From Ilyomonas sp965277535 (GTDB lineage Bacteria > Bacteroidota > Bacteroidia > Chitinophagales > Chitinophagaceae): 64,000 bases of DNA. Each line of letters opens with the position of its first letter. The first letter of the stretch is position 1. The notes beneath the pieces were generated by a model. The model did no database searches. It was not told where the DNA came from and saw nothing but the letters and a program-made list of their open reading frames with translations. Position numbers and translations under genes: made by a program. Below are positions 26,375 to 35,352 of this stretch, piece by piece. The stretch is taken from NCBI GenBank assembly GCA_965277535.1, contig OZ255825.1, positions 3,720,001-3,784,000 of the forward strand, given 5' to 3'.

Positions 26375-26505
26375 AGTGTATCCATTTGAAAGTTAGGTGT
26401 TGTAAATTGTTTTACACCGTCATTTCGATCCCAAATACGCAGGGTCGAAATAACGAGATTACACCTCCTTGTAAAACAGCAACCGCTCATTCAAATGGAT
26501 ACACT
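26375..26505. repeat. 131-bp foldback element with perfect 16-bp terminal inverted repeats
   Basis: AGTGTATCCATTTGAA (26375-26390) and TTCAAATGGATACACT (26490-26505) are perfect inverted repeats. Inside, AGGTGT pairs with ACACCT, TTTCGATCCC with GGGTCGAAA, and TGTAAA-TTGT-TTTACA forms a small hairpin, so the whole could fold like a cloverleaf. It begins 7 bp after the barrel gene stop. It may be a MITE/REP element or a structured terminator. Confidence 0.6.
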
Positions 26506-26537
26506 ATCTAAATAAAAGCTTTTACAAAATTGCAATT

Positions 26538-27089
26538 ATGAAATTGTATATAATCGCCGTTGTAGCGGCAATCTTTTTCTCATCGTGTTTAAAGGAATCT
26601 ATCCCGGATGCCATGCTCCATTCTAAAAATGGCGGCGGACAAGGAAGTAGTATAACTGCAACGTTGAGCTATAAAATTAATGGTACGGCGGTGAATATAT
26701 CGGTGAATGATGCTGATAACCAAAACCCCAATTTTTTAACATTGGGTTGCAGCAAATCGAATGGTTACATCCTTGATGCGTTGAGCAATATCGGAGAGTT
26801 TAGTTTTACTTTTTATACAGACAGTTTAACGGTTGGAGATTATAATTATAATGGCAGTTTTGGAGATATGTTTATTACCAGCAACAACGGAATAAATGAA
26901 TTTGTACATGCTGCCACTGATGATATGAACTTTCATATCACATCATACAATAAGGGGCATATCAGTGGAACTTTTTCAGGGCAACTTACCCCGCTCATTA
27001 GCGCCGGTAATCCTAATGATATATACGGTACGCCCGGTTCCGTAGCTATTACAAACGGTTCCTTTCAAAATGTGCCGATATTTTATTAA
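26538..27089 (+). CDS. Putative lipoprotein, function unknown
   Basis: A 183-residue protein with signal sequence MKLYIIAVVAAIFFSSC and lipobox Cys17. The mature part begins with a Gly/Ser-rich linker (HSKNGGGQGSS) and then strand-rich sequence (ITATLSYKINGTAVNISVND, GEFSFTFYTDSLTVGDYNY, HISGTFSGQLTPL). This resembles the small DUF-type lipoproteins common in Bacteroidota, but I cannot name a family. It is flanked by the 131-bp foldback element upstream and converges on the SMP-30 gene. Confidence 0.65.
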   Translation: MKLYIIAVVAAIFFSSCLKESIPDAMLHSKNGGGQGSSITATLSYKINGTAVNISVNDADNQNPNFLTLGCSKSNGYILDALSNIGEFSFTFYTDSLTVGDYNYNGSFGDMFITSNNGINEFVHAATDDMNFHITSYNKGHISGTFSGQLTPLISAGNPNDIYGTPGSVAITNGSFQNVPIFY

Positions 27090-27172
27090 CGACTGTTTTT
27101 TGCCGATGTTACTGTTTTCATCATTGTGTTTTAAAAAGAACCGTAGGGAAGTAATAAGCGGGTGCATCGCTT

Positions 27173-28063
27173 TTATTCAACACCCTTCATTGCCGTTTCA
27201 ATTGTATAAACCGATTTTGAAGCGGTGATGAACAGGATGTTTTTATGAATGCCGCAAAAACAAAGGTTGCCCGTCCAGTCTTCAGGCACATCAATATGCG
27301 CTATCTTTTTGCCTTCGCTGTTATAAACAATCACGCCTTTTCCTGTCAGATATACATTGCCCCTTTCGTCTAACGTCATACCATCGGAAGCTTCGTTGGC
27401 AAAGAGTTCTTTGCCTGTTAAGCTTCCATCTTCGGCAATGCGATAACGGTAGGTTTTCCATGTTCCCATGTCGGCCACATACAGGTATTTGCCATCGGGC
27501 GTGCCTACAATACCATTGGGTTTTTGAATGGTGCTGTCCTGTCGTATCAATTGGTGAGAGCCCGGTGGCAGGTAATACACTTTTTCGCCACCTAATGCAG
27601 AATCGGGATGTTTGCGGCCCCAATAATCGCGCTGAAAATAAGGATCAGAAATATACATGCCTCCGGTTAAGCGGTTTACCCACACATCGTTAGGGCCATT
27701 TAAAGTATGTCCTTGATAATTGTTTACCAGAACCGTAATTTTCTTATCCGGAGAAATGGAAATGAGTTCTTCCTTTTCATCGGCACAGCTTATTAAATTT
27801 CCTTTTGCATCCATGTACATTCCGTTCGATCTTTTAGTGCCGTGCATAAAAAGAGTAAGCTTTCCCTTGGTATCGTACTTCCAGATATTGTTATCGGGCT
27901 GGTCAGTAAAAAATACATTTCCTTCCCTATCGGTAGTAGCGCCTTCGGCAAATACAAACCTGCTGTTTATTTTATGCAAGGTTGCGTTGGGAGCAACAAT
28001 TTGAGTGCAGGCGTAATTGTGTAGAATCATAATAAAAATGAGCAGTAAAAACGTTTTATACAT
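27173..28063 (-). CDS. SMP-30/gluconolactonase-family beta-propeller protein, secreted
   Basis: A 296-residue six-bladed propeller of the SMP-30/gluconolactonase/LRE family, which hydrolyses sugar lactones using one divalent metal ion. N-terminal hydrophobic sequence (FLLLIFIMILHNYACTQ) predicts export. Metal-site segments are FAEGATTDREGNVFFTD (Glu), NGPNDVWVNR (Asn/Asp) and LYVADMGTWKTYRY; SDGMTLDERGNVYLTGKGV supplies the last acidic ligand. The genuine substrate is unknown. A dispersed 11-mer overlaps the gene antisense at 27254-27264. Confidence 0.85.
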   Translation of the reverse strand: MYKTFLLLIFIMILHNYACTQIVAPNATLHKINSRFVFAEGATTDREGNVFFTDQPDNNIWKYDTKGKLTLFMHGTKRSNGMYMDAKGNLISCADEKEELISISPDKKITVLVNNYQGHTLNGPNDVWVNRLTGGMYISDPYFQRDYWGRKHPDSALGGEKVYYLPPGSHQLIRQDSTIQKPNGIVGTPDGKYLYVADMGTWKTYRYRIAEDGSLTGKELFANEASDGMTLDERGNVYLTGKGVIVYNSEGKKIAHIDVPEDWTGNLCFCGIHKNILFITASKSVYTIETAMKGVE

Positions 28064-28475
28064 AGGCTGTATTGATGGATAAAACTACTCTTTTTCATCG
28101 TCCCGCCTATGTGCATCCTCTTAAACGTTTGCTCAATTCATACTTTTCCAAACAATAATCTCTGTCTTCTTCTTAATCGTATGCCTTTTGTTTTGCACAA
28201 ATAATTGCACAAAAACAAAAGTGTTTGCTTTTTTCCTGTGTGGAAGACTATGGACAATAAGAGAAGCATTGTAAGATGAACATTTACTAACTACAAACTG
28301 AGATGAACCCTTCTAAAATTATTATTTGGATTTGATTATAACGGCACGTTTTATGAAAAGCTGAAAGATGGGTTGCCGGATTGCGATACTATGTTAAACA
28401 CACCATCTTTACAAAACAATATCAAAATAACGGTAGCCTGCCCAATTGCAATTTCTAAATCTAAAAATGCTAACT
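28064..28475. other. Divergent intergenic region
   Basis: Separates the minus-strand SMP-30 gene and the plus-strand alcohol dehydrogenase gene and must contain both promoters. A hairpin-like pair (CTTTTGTTTTGCA with TGCACAAAAACAAAAG) sits at 28190-28222. One open stretch from about 28320 (GTFYEKLKDGLPDCDTML) runs into the dehydrogenase gene in another frame; I do not trust it as a gene. Confidence 0.4.
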
Positions 28476-29633
28476 ATGCTGGCAATGAATTACCGTGGCC
28501 CGTTCAGAATTCGTGCAGATAAGAACAAACCCTATCCTGAAATTCTGCATCCGAATGATGCCATTGTTCGGGTTACACGTTCCTGTATCTGCGGTTCCGA
28601 TTTACACTTGTATCACGGTCTGGTTCCCGACACCCGCGTGGGAATGACCTTTGGACATGAGTTTATTGGAGTAGTGGAAGAAGTAGGTCCTTCAGTACAA
28701 AAATTAAAAGTAGGCGATTCGGTAATTGTTCCTTTTAACGTAGCCTGCGGTACCTGCCCTTTCTGTAAGCAGGAATTGTTTGGCAATTGCCATGAATCAA
28801 ACCCGGAAGCAACAGCAGTGGGTGGCATTTTTGGATATTCACACACAGCCGGTGGTTATGATGGCGGGCAAGCTGAATACGTTCGTGTTCCGTATGCAGA
28901 TATAGGACCGACAATCATACCTTCAGATATGGATTTGGATGATGCAGTATTGCTTACAGATGTGTTTCCTACAGGCTACCAGGCGGCAGAAATGGGCGGT
29001 ATCAAAACCGGCGATACCGTTGTTGTTTTTGGTGCTGGTCCTATCGGGATTATGGCAGCCAAATGCGCGTGGCTGTTTGGAGCAGCTCGTGTAATTGTAA
29101 TTGATCATATTGAATATCGGTTGGACTTTGTTAGAAAGTATGCGCAGTGCGAAGCTTACAACTTTCGGTCATTGGGCGATCCGGTTCTTTTCTTAAAGAA
29201 AACAACCGGCTATTTTGGTGCTGATGTTTGTATTGATGCTGTAGGCTGCGAAGCTGCAGGAAGTGCTTTGCAAACCATCACCGGCAGAAAGATGTTGTTG
29301 CAGGCTGGCTCAGCTACCGCCTTGTATTGGGCGATTGATTCAGTTAAAAAAGGCGGTATTGTTTCTATTGTTGGTGTATATGGGCCTACCGCCAATTTAG
29401 TGCCTATCGGTAACGTGGTAAACAAAGGCATTACTATCCGGGCTAACCAGGCTTCGGTAAAACGTTTGTTACCAAGGTTAATTGAACATATACAAAGCGG
29501 TCGGATCAGTCCAAAAGAAATCATTACACACCGCGTTCCGTTAGAAGAAGTAGGGGATGCTTATCATATTTTCTCCGCAAAGCTTGACAACTGTATAAAA
29601 ACCATTTTGATTCCACCATCTGCCAGAGCTTAA
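28476..29633 (+). CDS. Zinc-dependent alcohol dehydrogenase (formaldehyde-dehydrogenase-like, MDR family)
   Basis: A medium-chain dehydrogenase with catalytic-zinc segments CICGSDLHLYHG and FGHEFIGVVEEVG. The structural zinc loop has three of its cysteines visible in CGTCPFCKQELFGNC. The Rossmann motif is VVFGAGPIGIMAAK, and a GxxxxG-type insertion (TAGGYDGGQAEYVRVPYAD) is typical of glutathione-independent formaldehyde-dehydrogenase-like members. The start at 28476 (MLAMNYRGPFRI) agrees with relatives; the frame is open from 28446. The downstream 166-residue gene begins 12 bp after the stop, so the two probably form an operon. The substrate is not determined. Confidence 0.87.
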   Translation: MLAMNYRGPFRIRADKNKPYPEILHPNDAIVRVTRSCICGSDLHLYHGLVPDTRVGMTFGHEFIGVVEEVGPSVQKLKVGDSVIVPFNVACGTCPFCKQELFGNCHESNPEATAVGGIFGYSHTAGGYDGGQAEYVRVPYADIGPTIIPSDMDLDDAVLLTDVFPTGYQAAEMGGIKTGDTVVVFGAGPIGIMAAKCAWLFGAARVIVIDHIEYRLDFVRKYAQCEAYNFRSLGDPVLFLKKTTGYFGADVCIDAVGCEAAGSALQTITGRKMLLQAGSATALYWAIDSVKKGGIVSIVGVYGPTANLVPIGNVVNKGITIRANQASVKRLLPRLIEHIQSGRISPKEIITHRVPLEEVGDAYHIFSAKLDNCIKTILIPPSARA

Positions 29634-29645
29634 AAAATTATACCT

Positions 29646-30146
29646 ATGGAAAATCTAGCTGATCAATACAAACACATTCCGGGTTGGGGCATTGATGCCG
29701 ATCCAAAGAATGAGCCGACTTATCCAATGAAACATTATACAGGTGATGATCACGAACGTCTGAACTACGACAGACCGGTTCAACAACCGGAAACAGTGGA
29801 AGTATTGCACTCGAATGAACGTCCGAACATAACTGCCGTATTTGGAACTTCTGCCCCTCCTTCAGGCTTAAGCGGCGTTATTCGCAGATATGCTTTTAAA
29901 TACAGTGAAGGAAGCTGGGGACACTGGCTGCCGCTTTTGCTTGCCGACCGGGTAAATATGGTAGAAGGTATTGTGGACGACCTGGCTCACGGCCATATTC
30001 CTAACATCTGGGCTGAGAAAGGCTACAATGCAGAGTGGAAATACAATAAAAAGGGCCTCGTAATAAAAGTGGCAACAACAGCCGCTGTTGTTTTTGCTCT
30101 TTCTGCACTGCTGTCGAAAAAGAAAAGAAGAAAGCTTCATTTGTAA
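29646..30146 (+). CDS. Hypothetical protein with C-terminal membrane segment
   Basis: A 166-residue protein. The N-terminal ~70 residues are polar and Pro/His-rich (IPGWGIDADPKNEPTYPMKH, NYDRPVQQPETVEV). The middle resembles a soluble helical region (YSEGSWGHWLPLLLADRVNM, VEGIVDDLAHGHIPNIW), and a single membrane helix near the end (VATTAAVVFALSALL) is followed by KKKRRK, suggesting a C-terminal anchor with the bulk in the cytoplasm. I recognise no family. The 12-bp gap to the dehydrogenase and the terminator behind it show co-transcription. Confidence 0.65.
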   Translation: MENLADQYKHIPGWGIDADPKNEPTYPMKHYTGDDHERLNYDRPVQQPETVEVLHSNERPNITAVFGTSAPPSGLSGVIRRYAFKYSEGSWGHWLPLLLADRVNMVEGIVDDLAHGHIPNIWAEKGYNAEWKYNKKGLVIKVATTAAVVFALSALLSKKKRRKLHL

Positions 30147-30167
30147 AGTTGATAATTCAATAAAAGG

Positions 30168-30206
30168 AACAGGCTTTTCTATCTATATAGTTAAGCCTGT
30201 TTTATA
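30168..30206 (+). terminator. Intrinsic terminator of the dehydrogenase operon
   Basis: AACAGGCTT (30168-30176) pairs with AAGCCTGTT (30193-30201) around a 16-base loop and is followed by TTATA. It starts 22 bp after the stop of the 166-residue gene. Confidence 0.65.
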
Positions 30207-30246
30207 CATAATAATTGCTACCGGAGATATGGCTTTTATGCTATTG

Positions 30247-30401
30247 TTTGTTTTTGCACAAATAACTGTATAAAGTTATTATGTGCTTAAGATCCGGAGT
30301 GTGTTTGCCGTATAGAAAGTTATCATAACACAAACAAGAATGCAACTTATAAAACCATTCTGCCAGTCTATTATTACCTGAAAAATTACAGCAAAAACAA
30401 A
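30247..30401. repeat. Facing pair of the dispersed 11-mer (GCAAAAACAAA / TTTGTTTTTGC)
   Basis: Copies at 30247-30257 (TTTGTTTTTGC) and 30391-30401 (GCAAAAACAAA) bracket the spacer before the CinA-like gene. All exact copies seen start at 135, 4515, 6242, 7602, 9035, 14932, 16540, 16646, 20698, 27254, 30247, 30391, 33177, 35324, 37484, 45228, 46445, 48238, 52571, 53052, 58005, 59426, 60073, 60352 and 62750. See findings. Confidence 0.75.
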
Positions 30402-30405
30402 AAGT

Positions 30406-30894
30406 ATGTTTGATGAGAAAGTAATACAGAAAATAAAAGACCAATTGATCAAAAAAGAAGAAACGATTGCTGTTGCGGAAAGTGTTACCGCCGGTTTTTT
30501 ACAGGCTGCTTTGGCTTCGGCAGAAAACGCTTCTTCTTTCTTTCAAGGTGGCTTAACCGCTTATAACCTGGGTCAAAAATGTCGTCATTTGAATGTCAAT
30601 CCCATTCATGCCGAATCCTGCAATTGTGTTTCGGAGAAAATGGCTGTAGATATGGCGCAGAACATAATGCATTCTTTTACCAGCAACTGGGGCATTGGCA
30701 TTACGGGTTATGCAACCATAGTTCCGGAATCGCACAATGAACTTTTTGCTTATTATGCAATTGTATATAATGGTGGAGTACTATCAGCGAAAGAGATAAA
30801 AGTGGATAAAAACAAAACACCCGGACAGGAAGTGCAATTGTACTATGTAGATGCTGTGTTAGCTGAATTGGCAACATTGATTGAAGCACAATAA
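30406..30894 (+). CDS. CinA C-terminal domain protein (nicotinamide-nucleotide amidohydrolase, PncC-like)
   Basis: A 162-residue stand-alone CinA_C domain, which in characterised members deamidates NMN to nicotinate mononucleotide in pyridine-nucleotide salvage. Recognisable are VAESVTAGFLQAALASAENA, FFQGGLTAYNLGQK, VDMAQNIMHSF and WGIGITGYATIVPESHNELF. The canonical 'A-P-G' after TG is altered to TGYATI. The N-terminal MoaB-like half of full CinA is absent. The ATG is preceded by GCAAAAACAAA ending 4 nt upstream. Despite the 'competence-induced' name, nothing here shows a role in transformation. Confidence 0.82.
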   Translation: MFDEKVIQKIKDQLIKKEETIAVAESVTAGFLQAALASAENASSFFQGGLTAYNLGQKCRHLNVNPIHAESCNCVSEKMAVDMAQNIMHSFTSNWGIGITGYATIVPESHNELFAYYAIVYNGGVLSAKEIKVDKNKTPGQEVQLYYVDAVLAELATLIEAQ

Positions 30895-30972
30895 TAAGTT
30901 GCTTCATTGCTCATTTCTGTAAGCAAAAAAATGTAAAGAGGAAGGTTTGGTAATGCCTGATAAATTTCGTTA

Positions 30973-31401
30973 CTAAGAATGGATGTATTGATTCAAATGA
31001 CTAATGGTTTGTTCCTGCGAAAGGATAGTTTCTTTTACAACATCGGACATAGAGATAATGCCTGATAATTTGTTGTCATCAATCACAGGCAAATAACGCA
31101 CATTGTTAACAGTCATTAGTGCCATGCAATGGTCTATGGTATCCTGCGAAGTAACCCTTGGCAAATCTGTAGTCATAATTTCTGAAACAGGCGTGCTTTC
31201 TGAATGTTTGTTTTCCAAAATTACCTTTCTCGAATAGTCTCTTTCTGTTACAATTCCCAAATATTCTCCCTTCTGCATCACTATTACAGAACCTATGTTT
31301 TTATCTGCCATAATTTTCAAAGCGTCATAGACAGTCGTTTGTGGCAATACAGAAACAGGAGAAACGTTTTTGCGGGACAAAACAGCATTTACTCGGTTCA
31401 T
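30973..31401 (-). CDS. CBS-domain-pair protein
   Basis: A 142-residue protein made almost entirely of two CBS domains (TTVYDALKIMADKNIGSVIV, LGIVTERDYSRKVI; then DTIDHCMALMTVNNVRYLPV, LSGIISMSDVV). Tandem CBS modules bind adenosine nucleotides and act as energy or redox sensors. The TERDY signature is typical of stand-alone 'CBS domain' proteins. No enzyme is fused, so its partner is unknown. It is transcribed alone on the minus strand between the CinA-like gene (convergent) and treZ (divergent). Confidence 0.87.
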   Translation of the reverse strand: MNRVNAVLSRKNVSPVSVLPQTTVYDALKIMADKNIGSVIVMQKGEYLGIVTERDYSRKVILENKHSESTPVSEIMTTDLPRVTSQDTIDHCMALMTVNNVRYLPVIDDNKLSGIISMSDVVKETILSQEQTISHLNQYIHS

Positions 31402-31700
31402 ACGGATAACTTTATGAAGTGAAAATAAGTGGAAACTGAAAGCATAAAGTTACTTCGATTTATATCAGCAAAACATATTTTATTTCACTCCGGTTTATTG
31501 AGTAAAAACAAACAAGCAATTGTTCCTTGTCAATCGCTCTGTTTGTGCATATTCTCGTAAATTTCTTATAGTTTTTTTGTGAATTTTCTCTCCATTTTTA
31601 ATTGACTGATCTCCAATAATCTTATAATTAAAAGCTCAATTGTTCTCTTTTTTGCACAATGTTTGTTTGGGTTTGATGAACCCAATGAAGAACATTGTAG

Positions 31701-33581
31701 ATGGACAACCTGTATCAGCCCGTTGGCTCTTTTTATCATGATGGTAAGTGTGATTTTGTTGTATGGGCGCCTTTAAAAAACGCATTACAACTTGTTGTTG
31801 ATTTTCCTTTTCAGCAGGAATACGAAATGCAAAAGGACGAAGCCGGTTACTGGAAAAAAACTTTGCAAAACGTTGCTCCCGGCTTGCGGTATTTTTATAA
31901 AATTGATAATGCAATCATTCGTCCCGATCCGGCTTCTGTATCGCAGCCAGATGGTGTGCATCAAGCTTCTGAAGTGATTGAAAGAAATTTTGAGTGGACA
32001 GATCTTGAATGGAAAGGACGATGCCTCGACGACTTAATTATCTATGAAATTCATACCGGCGCCTTTACGCAGGAGCAAACCTTTGAAGGCATCATTCAAA
32101 AGCTTGATTATGTAAAGGAATTGGGCATTAACGCCATTGAAATTATGCCGGTAGCCCAGTTCCCAGGCAGCCGCAACTGGGGCTATGATGGCGTATATCC
32201 TTATGCAACACAAAACAGTTATGGCGGCGCAAACGGTTTGAAAGAATTGGTGAATGCAGCGCACGAAAAAGGTATCGCCGTACTATTGGATGTTGTGTAC
32301 AATCATCTGGGACCAGAAGGTGGATACCAAAGTGATTTTGCACCCTATTATACGGCAAAGCATAAAACGCCCTGGGGCAATGCAATTAATTTTGATGATG
32401 AATACAGCGATGGTGTTCGCAGTTACTTTTTGCACAATGCATTGATGTGGTTAGACGAATATCATATTGATGGTTTGCGTATGGACGCGGTTCATGCGAT
32501 TGTAGATTACGGTGCGAAACACTTTACACAGGTATTGAAAAAGTTTGTACGCGAACTGGAAGAAAAAAGTGGCAAAACAAAGGTTCTCATTGCTGAACTG
32601 GACCTGAACAATCCCAAATACATCAATCCCGAAAGCAAACGTGGCTATGGTTTGGATGGTCAGTGGATTGATGAGTTTCATCATGCGCTGCGTACTGTGC
32701 TAACCGGCGAAACCAATGGATATTATGAGGACTTTGGCGGCCTCTGTTATCTTGAAAAAGCTTTTAGGGACACGTATGTTTACAATGGTTGCTATTCGCC
32801 GCACAGAAAGAAAATTTTTGGCGCCAGCGCAGATGAAAACCACTACGGGCAGTTTGTTGTTTTTGCTCAGAATCACGACCAGATTGGCAACCGTTTGCTT
32901 GGCGACAGACTCACTACTTTATTATCGTTGGAAGAGCTGAAATTGGCTGCGGCTGTTGTTTTGTTATCGCCTTATGTGCCTATGTTATTCATGGGAGAAG
33001 AATGGGGCGAAACAGCACCTTTTCTTTACTTCACCAGCCATTCAGATAACGATCTTATAAAGAATGTATCACAAGGCAGAAAGAAAGAATTTGCTCACTT
33101 TCAGTTTAAGGGAGAGTTTCCTGATCCGCAGGCTGAAGAAACGTTTCAAAAATCAATGTTGCAATGGGAAAATCGGGCAAAAACAAATGTTGTATTGCAA
33201 CAGTATTACAAGCATTTGATTTTACTCAGAAAAGAGTGTAAAGCTTTGCAGGCAAAAGAGCGTGAAAGCATGACTGTATTTCCCGTGAAAGAAAGCAATG
33301 TGTTAACCATCGAAAGAAAAAACGGGGCGCATTCTTTATTGCTTGTTTTTAATTTTAATAAAGAAGTATCTTCTTATCAGCTTCCAGTACAGGCAAGTTG
33401 TAAAAAGATATTTGATTCTTCTTCAGGCGAATGGAATGGAAGCGGAAAAGCAACGCCAGCCATTGTTTCAGCAGACAAATGCTTTACTCTTAATCCTATG
33501 TCTGTTCTTGTTTTTGAATTAGATAACTATGAATATGATTTGCGGTTCTCTTATAATCGGAGCGTATCCCAAACCGGCTAA
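31701..33581 (+). CDS. treZ: Malto-oligosyltrehalose trehalohydrolase
   Basis: A GH13 enzyme that releases trehalose from maltooligosyl-trehalose. The N-terminal carbohydrate-binding (E-set) domain contains VGSFYHDGKCDFVVWAP. The barrel shows WGYDGVYPYA and the catalytic residues: nucleophile Asp262 (GLRMDAVHA), acid/base Glu299 (LIAELD), and Asp393 (QNHDQIGNR). The 626-residue length is normal. TreY, which makes the substrate, is not in the window. MalQ follows 85 bp downstream, indicating a glycogen/maltodextrin-to-trehalose module. A dispersed 11-mer overlaps 33177-33187. Confidence 0.92.
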   Translation: MDNLYQPVGSFYHDGKCDFVVWAPLKNALQLVVDFPFQQEYEMQKDEAGYWKKTLQNVAPGLRYFYKIDNAIIRPDPASVSQPDGVHQASEVIERNFEWTDLEWKGRCLDDLIIYEIHTGAFTQEQTFEGIIQKLDYVKELGINAIEIMPVAQFPGSRNWGYDGVYPYATQNSYGGANGLKELVNAAHEKGIAVLLDVVYNHLGPEGGYQSDFAPYYTAKHKTPWGNAINFDDEYSDGVRSYFLHNALMWLDEYHIDGLRMDAVHAIVDYGAKHFTQVLKKFVRELEEKSGKTKVLIAELDLNNPKYINPESKRGYGLDGQWIDEFHHALRTVLTGETNGYYEDFGGLCYLEKAFRDTYVYNGCYSPHRKKIFGASADENHYGQFVVFAQNHDQIGNRLLGDRLTTLLSLEELKLAAAVVLLSPYVPMLFMGEEWGETAPFLYFTSHSDNDLIKNVSQGRKKEFAHFQFKGEFPDPQAEETFQKSMLQWENRAKTNVVLQQYYKHLILLRKECKALQAKERESMTVFPVKESNVLTIERKNGAHSLLLVFNFNKEVSSYQLPVQASCKKIFDSSSGEWNGSGKATPAIVSADKCFTLNPMSVLVFELDNYEYDLRFSYNRSVSQTG

Positions 33582-33666
33582 TCACTGAATAAAACATACA
33601 AACCTGAATCATACAATCGTAAACAGCTACTACCTGTTTTTTAGACGAATGGTGTAGCAAGGGCTT

Positions 33667-35250
33667 ATGCAATGCAACTCTATGAAACAAACACTCGAAG
33701 ACTCAAAAAAAACAAAAGAAAACACCTCATTTTCTGACTTAAAACGCAGTGCCGGTATTTTGCTGCATATCACATCATTGCCTTCTTCTTATGGCATCGG
33801 AGATTTAGGGCCTGGAGCAAAAGCATTTGCCGATTTCCTGCATCGAAGTCATCAAACCTTTTGGCAGTTATTGCCCTTAAATCCAACCACATTTAGCAAT
33901 GGCAATTCGCCTTACAGTGCGGTCTCCAGTATGGCTGGTAACCCATTACTTATTAGTCCTGATATATTAATTGATGAAGGTTTGCTTACTAACAAAGAAG
34001 TTGCTCCTTACAAAATAAAAGAAAGCAACAAAACAGATTTTGAAGAGGTAGAAAAAAACAAATGCGCCATCTTAGAAATCGCCTATTCTAATTATTGCAA
34101 ACATCCTTTATCGTTTCAAAAAGAGTTAAAAGAATTCTGTAAAAAAGAAGAATATTGGCTGAATGATTTTGCCCTTTATTCTGTATTGCAAAAAACGAAT
34201 AAAAACAAACACTGGTACGAATGGGAAGAACCTTTTAAACAACGCGATAATAAGGCTTTGCAGCAATTTGAAAATGAGCATAGCAATGAAATAAATAAAA
34301 TAGAATGGCAGCAATACATCTTTGCCAAACAATGGAAGGGCCTGAAATCGTATTGCAACGATCTAAACATTCAATTGTTTGGCGACATGCCTATTTATGT
34401 TGGCTACAACTCATCTGATGTTTGGTCGAACAGGGATATTTTTAGTCTGGACGAAAAAGGCAAACAGCTATATGTTGCCGGCACACCACCAGACGATTTT
34501 AATGAAAACGGTCAATTGTGGGGCATGCCTGTTTTTAAATGGGATGTATTGAAGGGCCGCAATTACGATTGGTGGGTTTGCAGGCTAAAAAAGAATCTTG
34601 AATTCTTCGACTTTTTACGTCTCGATCATTTCCGTGCATTTAGTGCTTACTGGCAGGTAAAGGCAGGTTCAAAATCTGCATTGAAAGGAGAATGGATTGA
34701 AGCACCGGGTAAAGACTTCTTCTCATATATCCAAAAAGAATTAGGGCAGATGCCTTTTATTGCCGAAGATTTAGGAGAAATTAGCGAAGATGTGTACCAG
34801 CTACGCGACGCTTTCCAGTTCCCCGGCATGGAAGTATTGGCTTTTGCCTTTGGCGAAGAAATGCCAACCAATGTACATATCCCGCACAATCACATTTCGT
34901 TATGTGTGGTGTACACGGGTACGCACGATACAGACACCATTTTGGGATGGTTTGCTTCGTTGCCTGAGGAAAATAAAAAGAATTTGATTCGTTATACAGG
35001 CATAAAAATCAGCGATAAAAATGTTTGCGATCTGCTGTGCCGCATGGCATATTCATCCATATCCAAACTGGTTATTTTGCCTATGCAGGATGTATTAGAA
35101 TTGGGTGAAGAAGCACGCATGAACATCCCTTCATCGGCAGAAAATAACTGGACCTGGCGCATGATATCAAAGCAATTGAATAGAGGCATTGAAGAGAAGT
35201 TACAAGAGTGGTGTGAAGTTTATAACCGGCAACCACAATTATTATCTTAA
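33667..35250 (+). CDS. malQ: 4-alpha-glucanotransferase (amylomaltase)
   Basis: A GH77 enzyme that transfers glucan segments between maltodextrins. Conserved stretches are RSAGILLHITSLPSSYGIGD, QLLPLNPTTFSNGNSPYS, FGDMPIYVGYNSSDVW, AGTPPDDFNENGQLWGMP, the nucleophile region FLRLDHFRAFSAYW, the acid/base IAEDLGEI and TGTHDTDTILGW. The 527-residue length is typical of bacterial MalQ. The start at 33667 has an AAGGG-like sequence 4 nt before it; ATG 33682 is an alternative. Together with TreZ it supports alpha-glucan remodelling, probably feeding glycogen or trehalose pools. Confidence 0.93.
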   Translation: MQCNSMKQTLEDSKKTKENTSFSDLKRSAGILLHITSLPSSYGIGDLGPGAKAFADFLHRSHQTFWQLLPLNPTTFSNGNSPYSAVSSMAGNPLLISPDILIDEGLLTNKEVAPYKIKESNKTDFEEVEKNKCAILEIAYSNYCKHPLSFQKELKEFCKKEEYWLNDFALYSVLQKTNKNKHWYEWEEPFKQRDNKALQQFENEHSNEINKIEWQQYIFAKQWKGLKSYCNDLNIQLFGDMPIYVGYNSSDVWSNRDIFSLDEKGKQLYVAGTPPDDFNENGQLWGMPVFKWDVLKGRNYDWWVCRLKKNLEFFDFLRLDHFRAFSAYWQVKAGSKSALKGEWIEAPGKDFFSYIQKELGQMPFIAEDLGEISEDVYQLRDAFQFPGMEVLAFAFGEEMPTNVHIPHNHISLCVVYTGTHDTDTILGWFASLPEENKKNLIRYTGIKISDKNVCDLLCRMAYSSISKLVILPMQDVLELGEEARMNIPSSAENNWTWRMISKQLNRGIEEKLQEWCEVYNRQPQLLS

Positions 35251-35352
35251 AATAAGTGCGCCAATAACACAATCTGCATCGCAACAACAGTTTGTATTTC
35301 AATTGTAACAATAAATAATAGCTTTTGTTTTTGCCTTATTTTTTCTTCGCCT

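Noticed and set aside
27254..27264. 11-mer copy taken as evidence of a regulatory site in the SMP-30 gene
   Set aside because: It lies well inside the coding sequence and in antisense orientation; it is better viewed as part of the dispersed family.
28320..28522. Plus-strand open frame with plausible-looking sequence (GTFYEKLKDGLPDCDTML)
   Set aside because: It begins right after stops, has no start signal and runs into the alcohol dehydrogenase gene in another frame. Half of it is a shadow of that gene.
30406..30894. CinA-like gene as evidence for natural competence linked to the 11-mer
   Set aside because: CinA C-terminal proteins act in NAD salvage and are found in many non-competent bacteria; the proximity alone proves nothing.
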